A DNA stretch of 64,000 nt from Rotaria macrura. Its lineage: Eukaryota > Rotifera > Eurotatoria > Philodinida > Philodinidae. The stretch covers positions 62,001-126,000 of the forward strand of contig OENT01000015.1 in assembly GCA_900239685.1 (NCBI GenBank). Reading direction: 5' to 3'. Shown here piece by piece: positions 54,720 through 64,000 of this stretch. The notes beneath the pieces are model-generated. The model did no database searches. It had not been told where the DNA came from and worked only from the letters and a program-made list of their open reading frames with translations. A program made the position numbers and the translations under genes. Positions within the stretch are counted from its first letter, which is position 1. The number at the start of each line of letters is the position of its first letter.

Positions 54720-55262
54720 TCCGATAAAGAGTTTCCGCAATGTATATTGGTAGAAATTAGTATAAATGACTATTCATTTGGGAATAATTAGATTATATGC
54801 AGCTAGTAGATTTGACTAGGACAAGAAGATTTTCATTCTTGACTAAGCAAATGTTTCTGTATGATAGGAGTAAGCGTCAATAACCAATGAACTGGAAAAA
54901 GCATGATCATCTGATTGTATGGCACATGTTGCTAATACTAGCATACTATTAAAAATTTCTTATAGTATAAAAGGGAGATTATTAAAATTTATTTAGAAAA
55001 AGTGTATGTATGCCATTGTAATTGCACAAAAATTATTGTCAAACGGATAAATGAAATTGAATAAAAAGTAAAAGAAAAAGGTGACAATGATGATGGTACA
55101 TCATTATAAAAAGGACAGCAGACTATATGATTTACGTGCAATTCTAATAGTAGAAAATGAAGATGGTTGTTTTAAAAGATAGAAAAGAGAAAAAACACCA
55201 TAAAAAACTTTTTCATAGATGTATATGTTCGATTGATTGAGTTGTTGATTGATTCTATCAAT

Positions 55263-56681
<1,419 letters not shown>

Positions 56682-57869
56682 GATTATTTCTTAGAAGAAA
56701 GATGAGATGATAATAAAGAGTATGGATGTGTATGTCTCCTCTGATGAGATTGTCCGCAAAGAGAACGAGAACCGCAATGTCTGCTTGACTATATACACAT
56801 AGACCAAAATAGTTTTTTCTTTCCTGTATTGTTCTTCGCTTGCTGCTTTTCCCACAGATATACGCATCAGTCGATACCAAATCGGGTAATACATATCGTT
56901 ATGACAACGGGCGGTCGAAAAAAGAAAAAAAATACATATAGATAGTAACCGCTTCCTGTCTTCCTTCTTGTGTATATTTGTACCACTAATATCCCAGATA
57001 TTTTCAGACGTGGAGGATAACATATGGAATAGGAACGACATACATGTATTGATTGTATTCCTCATTTAAGGAAAATAATACTACTGTTCGGCGACTACTA
57101 CCAACATGTAGCAAACGATAGGAAGAAAAAGAATAAGCGCATCGATAGACTCAAATAGATGAAAGTACATGTAAGGAAAAGCAATAATATCCAAGAAAAG
57201 AAATAACACTGTTGAAGGATACTATTCTCTCAGATATACTACCAATCGAAGTTTACATTTATTTTGTTCCCAAATACCATTCTCTATTGACAAACATTCT
57301 ACTTAGTAACAAAAAAAACCAATTTACTGATAATCTTCTGAAAAAGTCATTAACTCTCAATCTTTTTCTTTTCGAACATACGTCATTGATGTATAAAGAT
57401 CTCAACTCTTTGTTCATCGATACAAAGAAAAATGCAATAGAAATATGAATTATAATCGAATGGCTTCCAATGAGATAAGCATACATACAGGCATGCTCAT
57501 ATATATATATATATAACATGGATACCAGAAAAACGCATTCAGGCGCTTTCCAATGTATTTTTACAAAAAGCAGATTAGCGACATTGTATCCGTATTACGA
57601 ATAACAGATCAGAAATTTTATATTCAACTGTAATATTTCTTCGATTGTTATTTTAAAACAATGGACCATCACTGTTGAAACATTATGAATAACTGATGTT
57701 TTAGCATAACAGAAGATTTATTTCTCGATATGAAAAAAGAACCTATAGTAAACAAAGATAATTATTTGATGTCAATGATGAAATAATTTAATATAATGTC
57801 AATCGTTCGAATGAAAATGCAAATGTGAAGAAAGAAAATATATAGTTATAAAAAAACAAGATAATCTCA
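56682..57869. other. actin upstream region
   Basis: Divergent flank of the actin gene. No defensible serum-response or TATA element was found in this AT-rich sequence. An (AT)n tract lies at about 57500-57516. Open frames on both strands at 57212-57519 overlap each other and have no support. Confidence 0.45.
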
Positions 57870-58514
57870 CTATAGTAAAATCTCTACTTATGAATACCTC
57901 TCGATTATGAGCATACCCGTATACTGGATGGTCTAAAGTCCAACCGACTGATTTTTACTGGAAATGAGCCTCTCGGTTATAAGTACCTCCTTGTTCTGAG
58001 CAGTGAGAGCTTTTTTGTTGTCCCGTGAGTAAAAACAACCTCCATATTGTGAGCAGCATGTGTTCTATCACTCACATGAAGAACAAGAAACAAATACCGT
58101 TATGTATATTGCATTGTAATAAATGATAAAGTAATAAATAAGGCAGAGATAGATTAGTTATTTGTATTTAGAAGAAAAAAAATTTTAGACAGTAACAATA
58201 GTCATTAGTGAAACATTTCGTCACATTGCACGAATGCTTAATTACATCTTTTAATTGATAATACTAATCAAACAGGTGAATTTGAAGATGAAGAAGAAAA
58301 AGAAGATAATGAGGAAGCTCCACGAACAATTAGTGGGGCTATTCAAATGGTTCAGCTATTACGTCTATTTGCTCTTAAACAACCTGGTCAATTTCATCAA
58401 ACTCTAACTGAAAATGAATCCAAACTTACAGATATGTATCTTAACTCAAAGATTTCATTAGCTATTGAAAAGCGGAGAAAAATTTTGATATCAATAGTTA
58501 CCCAGAGAGATTAA
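57870..58514 (+). mobile_element. relic of a pogo/Tigger-type DNA transposon
   Basis: Two pieces point to one decayed element. At about 57873-57990, TATAGTAAAATCTCTACTTA and the following text (GAATACCTCTCGATTATGAG) resemble the left end of pogo/Tigger elements, whose ends typically read CAGTAAAACCTCTnnTA. At 58239-58514 a frame without an ATG encodes GEFEDEEEKEDNEEAPRTIS, then GAIQMVQLLRLFALKQPG, ending IVTQRD. This acidic stretch followed by a short helix is like the C-terminus of Tigger/CENP-B-like transposases. The DDE core is absent and no right-hand inverted end was found, so the element is internally deleted and immobile. Confidence 0.45.
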
Positions 58515-58617
58515 AACAAAAATAATTTTCTTTCCTCTTGTATTATTTCTTAAAAGAACTTATTTTTCTCAAGCGAATAATTACGATAATAATATGATTA
58601 AATAATTCAATCGAACG

Positions 58618-60141
58618 ATGTTACTTATACAACAATCATCAACATTTCGGGCTTGGACAAGTCGAGCATTGATGTTTTATTTCCGTCGTGTCCTATTTTT
58701 TCTTGTTGTTCGCTCACATCAAAGTATGAACAATCTTGATGATAACTATTGTCTATCGAGAGTAAAGCAACAAAAAATGACCTATTCGAATGATGTTGAA
58801 AACGATGGAAACCAATCAATCGTTTATGAAAAACAGCTGGTTAAAAAATCATCAGACAAAAGAAAACATTCTTACGCATTAAAATTGAATCAAGCAAAAC
58901 GAAACTTACTGAAAGAACGTGTTCTGAATAGGTTAACACAAGGTTTAAATAATTCAATGATGAAATTCATAGAGAAACAAACAGCACAATCTGCATTAAC
59001 AGAATCAATACATGATACTGCTACAAGGTCATCTTCACCGATATACAATGGAAATGAATCTTCATTCACAAAACGATGCGCAGTATCAAAATTGAATTGT
59101 GTGCAGTTTCACAAGTCATTTTCAATAAAAATCTGTGAATGATACTAGCATTAACGAAATTAGAATAGACGATGATTCTATCAAAAAATATCAAGCAACT
59201 ACTTCATTTTCATCGTGCACACAGAATTCTACTGAGCTTAACAATCAAGTCTATACATTTCCATCACACTGTCATCATATTAATTGTAAAAATATTACCC
59301 CATTCTATGCGGTTAGTTCGAAAAGATAAATAACTAGAGTTTCAGTATCGTCATCTCAGAAAATCATCTACATTCTTGTGAAATCTCTTTATTTGATTTC
59401 TGCTACTTCCTCTTCACCTTAGCCTTCGTGTTTTAAATCAAGAAAATAAAATCTGTTCTTTTTAAATCTATAGTGCCGTCCATTATTTTGCTCGTGTTAC
59501 TCATCTGATGATGAAATTCTATCGTCGAATTCGTCAAGGCAGTCATTACAATGCATATCAATTCAACAAAATCTATCTGACGTATTTGATTTTGACAATG
59601 ATATCTACGAAAAATATCAAACTTCATTTTCACATGTTCTTCATGCAACAAAAAGTCTTCATACGATACGTCAAGAATATGAATTACATTCGATGTTAGC
59701 ACTCGAACCAAATACGTCATTTATAACTGTCCATCAATTAGCATCTCATCCATCTGATTCGAATCGTATCAGTCGTGCAATAGTAAAAACTTATGTATGT
59801 GTTCGATTAGTTGCCAATCGAATAGATTTTACGATGCCATGTGATTCGAAACCGGTGAAATGTTCAAACAGTATCAGTTGTTCAATGATGAAATGTGTAC
59901 AAAATCCATGGATGAATCCCATCGTTAAATCAAAAACGACGAACAACCAACAATATGAAATATCCAACGTACATAAATCAACTAAGTATTTAATTGATCA
60001 AAATTCTGAACAACCATCATCGTTTCTCTTTAAAATGAATTTCGAAGCAGTATCTATTTTGTAAGTTATTGGCGTTATATTCAGTTTAACGTGATTTCTT
60101 CTAGGATCGATTTACCCCATAAAATCCTCTGTATCAATTAA
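58618..60141 (+). CDS. unrecognised four-exon gene
   Basis: A coherent gene model can be built by splice phase. Exon 1 starts MLLIQQSSTFRAWTSRALMF at 58618 and runs to about 59100. Exon 2 runs from about 59149 to 59308 (INEIRIDDDSIKKYQAT ... NITPFYA) and ends at a GTTAGT donor in phase 0. Exon 3 (59473-60060 or 60061) opens CRPLFCSCYSSDDEIL and continues QNLSDVFDFDNDIYEKYQTS, HTIRQEYELHSMLALEPN and DSNRISRAIVKTYVCVRLVA. Exon 4 (60105-60141) encodes IDLPHKILCIN and a TAA. The first junction is uncertain because the frames of exons 1 and 2 differ. Exon 1 is rich in basic and polar residues with a hydrophobic run near residue 25 (RRVLFFLVVRS). I recognise no domain, and function is unknown. The start is the first ATG and has no special context. 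Confidence 0.55.
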
Positions 60142-63094
60142 TCAATAGTGTTTCGTCTGTTGTCGTTAGGTGTTCGAATGTATGTTAAAAAATGATTTCG
60201 ATTGTTTTTTTAATGAACATGATCTATTCTGTTTGAAATATTTTGTACTAAGATACATTTAGAAAATGAAATAAGATTAATACAATTATTTACCAATGCA
60301 AAAACTGATACGTGTTTGGACATAGAGGTTGAGGAAGTTAACAAGAATTTTCAGCTTTTATTTTTCCTACAAAACCTATCTACATCGCTCAACTGATAAA
60401 TTGGTTCGAAAACGAATTGCATTCAACTTCAAGTGAATATATTAAATAGTATACATTTAAATCACGTTAATCGATTTCATTTATCTCAAATTATATGAGA
60501 TATCAATTAATTTTATTCCTCAAAACTTTCTTGTACGTTTATAAGGAAGCATTTGCAGTTAGTACCGAACACAATCTCTACTGGAATTCGATTTCAGACA
60601 CTTCATACAGTGAATTTGTTACAAAAACACGTATGAATACTATTTAATTCAAGACTTGTTTGATTCCATCGAAATACGTTTTCAAAAATAAGCATGTATC
60701 AAATACCTGTTACCTGGAAAATTCCAAAATCAAAAATTAATCTTTGCACAATATTCAATCGAAAAAAGTTATAACTCGCCGCTTTGAGAAGTTATCCTGA
60801 AAAATTAACCCATAACTTCTCCCATTACATAGTAAAGTAACTGACGATGCCCTTCTCTTCTCTAAGCCTAAGGACTAGCCGATTAGTTATAAAGTACAGG
60901 ATCACGTACTGTATCCCCATGAAAAAGTATCAGTTTTGCATCGGCTTCGACAATGGAATGATTTTTATATAAATAAATGAAATTTAAAATGAGAAAATAA
61001 AATCAAGTTAAACCTTACTTAACTTAGAATACGTACATAATTTATCATTTTTATCATAGATACTTGTTTCGATTCCTATTATTTCATCAAGTATTTATTA
61101 TATTCAGACATTTGAAATAGTTCAATGTCTATGATGTATTTTCTTTTAATATATTTCTCACAGAAGAATGATTTGTACCGCTACATCATTTCTTTGACAA
61201 AAAAAAAACAACGGGAATATTTGTTTTCAATTACATCAATGCTGAATATAAGCATAGGATAAGTTGTTATAGATTGCATCAGAAGTTATTAAAAGCATAA
61301 TTAATTTCATTGTTTTTCAAACATACATTTCAAATATAAAAAAATCAATTGGTATATCTCACATTAATATTTCCGTAAGTAACTTGCTTTTAGATTAAAA
61401 TCATCGTATTTTCTTGAAATTTTATATGCCTCGAAACCAAAATATTTTTGTAGACACTCTAAAATCCGGGTAAAACTAATTGATGAAATTGTCACCGATT
61501 TTTATAAAACCAAAATATAAAAACCTAACCGATATTTCTTATACTCATATTCGAAATCTCTCTATAGTTGATAACTGATCATTAAACAGAAGCATGACTC
61601 GATGCATCACTTTGATAATTTCATTGTTATGTGAAACGATTTGAATATGAAGAAAATACTCCGTTTGTATCTACTATAGTAGTTATCGGTGTATGAACAA
61701 AAACAACGTTCATTTCTTGTCAGCAAGTATAACACAAACACATTCGACCGGTGGCCGCGCATAGTTATTCAATAATGCTTTCATTCCATAGACAAAAATA
61801 ACTATTTTATTCATAAGGCGAAAATGCAAACTATACCGAAGCATAATAGGTTGAAATTATTGTTTCCTTAAATATTGGACGAGTTTAATATATGTTGATT
61901 TTGATCATGGTTAATATTTTTCAAGATCACATACAAGTAATTTATTTTCTTCTGACAAATGATAAACTTTCTTCAGCGGATAAAAGAGAGAATAATTTTA
62001 AATTAGCATTGATGTATAACGTAACTATCTCATACTCGATGCATATGTATGTTGTTCCAGAAAAGAACTATAGGATTGGGCAAAACAAGAATCTGAAATG
62101 TGAAACTAATTCTGACAAAAATTTCAACCAGTAGATGATTCTTTCATCATGTTTTTTGGATTCTAAAGCCTCTTGTTTAATTCTTATTGAATCCTAACCT
62201 TCATCAAACCGTTCTTTCCCGATGAATAGATTAAATATTCGTGGCGAATAGTGCTAGCTCACAACCAGATGATACAACAACAAGATTCGATTTATCCTCA
62301 TGGTTACACTTTAGACATATGCCAATTTGAAAGGTTCATACGAAATACAGTTGACCCTGACAACTCAATAGCTTTCAACCGATATTAAATTAAGCTGAAA
62401 TCTTCAGTATTGCTTGTCAACAATCTGATAAGAGACTTTCTCATTGGGCAATGATGCCGGTGCAACAAGAATAAATGACGACAACAGAGCACAAGAGAGT
62501 ACATAAATATGTGGATATGCTGAATCGTAATAATAGATATGGTTTCTATTTTACTCAATGCCTCTCAACTACTGTTAAATCACAAAACCTTTCCTGATAA
62601 ATAATTACTAGCAGAGAAAAACGATGTTTCTCATAAATATATTGAATTCAACGACATATAATTGGAATTTATGATTGGTGTTGATCATTCTAATTTGATG
62701 AAGAGCTTCTTCATATTTATGCAGTACATTTCGTTGTACTCCATGAAGATGAGGATATATAAGTAGCATGATTCTCTGTAATGAATATGTGTTCCAACAA
62801 AATAGTTTTGTATATCTGAGTATGATAAAGTCATGAGTGACCAGAGTGGAATATATATGAAAAAATGCTTAAAAACTGATAACAGATATTAAGCAAAAAA
62901 GTTAAAAGGGTTATTTTTCTTCACACAATAACCATAGAATGAAAAACCACCGAATGAGATATTGAATAAAAAAAAACGAACTAATGTTCTGACTAATTGT
63001 CTAGAATGTGTTGACCTTCTATTGATATGCGTATAGAACAATGATACGATTTCTTTTGTTACTCTCAAGATGAAAAGAATAATTTTACATGATG
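60142..63094. other. intergenic, nothing recognised
   Basis: About 3 kb of AT-rich sequence after the unknown gene. Frames such as 61892-62134 are short and have no family or splice support. A brief GC-rich patch CGACCGGTGGCCGCGC occurs at about 61745-61760. No repeat was defined. Confidence 0.5.
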
Positions 63095-63720
63095 AGAAAA
63101 ATGTGTTTTGATCATAGTAAAAAGATACTTATGATCACCAAATATTTTAGATACAAAATGATCACCGAAAAAAAAGCTACTGTTGATGACCAGACTTTTT
63201 AAATGTTGTCATGCTGCATCATCTAATGCTCAAATACCATATTCTACTTAATTAGATATTTATATTTTTCGTTAGTGGTTTAGATGTAATGATTTTTTTA
63301 TGTGACAGCGATCGTATCAATTAGTTATACTATTACAATCATGTACTTGTCCTGTCGGTCTCAAAATGCATTCGTGTAAAAATTCTGTTGGTTTAGCTAT
63401 TTTATTCAATTTATATCGAGTTAACGATAAGACATGTGTTAAGCCACTAGAGAAACGAAGACGCGAAGGACATTTCAAGACAGTTACCACAACTTACTGT
63501 AAATATATATTAATGAAGTTGTAAAAGTACTCTTTATGTGGTTATTATTTAGATGATTATAAATTCTTTTTTGTAGTTGTACTTTTCTGTAAAACAGAAA
63601 TATTGAATTAAAAATTGAAGAGTTGGTGATCAAAAGTTTCTGTTTTTGGTGATCGTTTGCAACTAAAAATGGTTATTGATCAACGACGTTTGTTTTTGAT
63701 GATCAGAAAAATTGACACCC
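63095..63720. mobile_element. probable small foldback element with phased TGATCA motifs
   Basis: Near both ends the hexamer TGATCA recurs at matching spacings. On the left it starts at 63109, 63132 and 63159, with a TGATGA at 63184. On the right it starts at 63627, 63650 (as TGATCG), 63677 and 63700. From each outer edge inward the first two spacings are 23 and 27 bp on both sides. The flanking letters also agree in inverted orientation (GATCACC plus an A-run on the left, GGTGATC after a T-run on the right). This is the structure of long, diverged terminal inverted repeats. No target duplication and no transposase was seen. The middle (about 63300-63520) has no recognised coding content. Confidence 0.5.
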
Positions 63721-64000
63721 AGAATGATACATAAACGGATATTAACGCAACGGTGAATAAATGAACGACTAAAGGACAACAATCAGGCAAAAAATAGAAT
63801 TCATAAATTTCATTGATTTCCTTTTTCCATGTTTTCATTTTGACTAGTACAGTGAAACATTATCTTGTACACCCACCCTCTTCATCTGTTTTTGATGAAT
63901 AATTAAAATTAATTAAAATACCAAGGAAAGTTCAACATTGAAAATGACCTAGGTCAGTTGCACCTGGTCACAATTAAATTTGAGCTATCGATAAAAGAAG
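63721..64000. other. window end, nothing recognised
   Basis: AT-rich sequence after the foldback-like element; no feature could be supported. Confidence 0.5.

Overview
This is AT-rich, intron-bearing animal DNA, and the best fit is a bdelloid rotifer (Adineta/Rotaria-like). Coding exons are separated mostly by 45-75 bp GT-AG introns, codon use is AT-rich, and there are clear metazoan genes (SGSM-type RUN/TBC RabGAP, THOC5, tyrosylprotein sulfotransferase, CHPF-type chondroitin polymerizing factor, actin). One gene has the ADP-ribosyltransferase-like plus tetratricopeptide layout that is greatly expanded in bdelloids. The organism call is inference from these features, not a database match.

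Layout. 1-1771: no confident gene, two possible terminal exons. 1772-6242: a large imperfect palindrome. Its right arm is the promoter and first four exons of an SGSM gene (+, 5744-14495), and its left arm is a decayed inverted copy of the same stretch. A 1,152 bp non-autonomous hAT element (3959-5110) with an 8 bp target duplication sits in the right arm only. 18863-21544 (-): unrecognised coiled-coil gene. 23742-31545 (+): THOC5, with a complete RING/B-box/NHL gene (24137-26678, -) nested in its second intron. 31687-34372 (+): tyrosylprotein sulfotransferase, starting only 141 bp after the THOC5 stop. 34373-39660: gene-free, holding a second hAT-type MITE (36040-36362) and an older repeat near 37.6-38.05 kb. 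39661-44815 (-): CHPF-like gene. 49612-51973 (+): ART-like/TPR protein. 55263-56681 (-): five-exon actin. 57870-58514: pogo/Tigger relic. 58618-60141 (+): four-exon gene of unknown function. 60142-64000: no gene, but inverted arrays of phased TGATCA motifs at 63.1-63.7 kb look like the ends of a small mobile element.

The genes do not form one pathway. Two are Golgi modifiers (TPST, CHPF), one is a vesicle-traffic RabGAP, one handles mRNA export, one is cytoskeletal and one is probably a ubiquitin ligase. The notable biology is structural: an inverted segmental duplication truncated inside a coding exon, transposon insertions that can be ordered in time, a gene inside a gene, closely spaced same-strand genes, and several start codons lying a few bases after a 3' splice-site-like AG, which would fit spliced-leader trans-splicing. 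No tRNA, rRNA, CRISPR or telomeric repeat was seen. Exon borders were read by eye from splice signals and reading frame; those in well-conserved genes are reliable, others are approximate.
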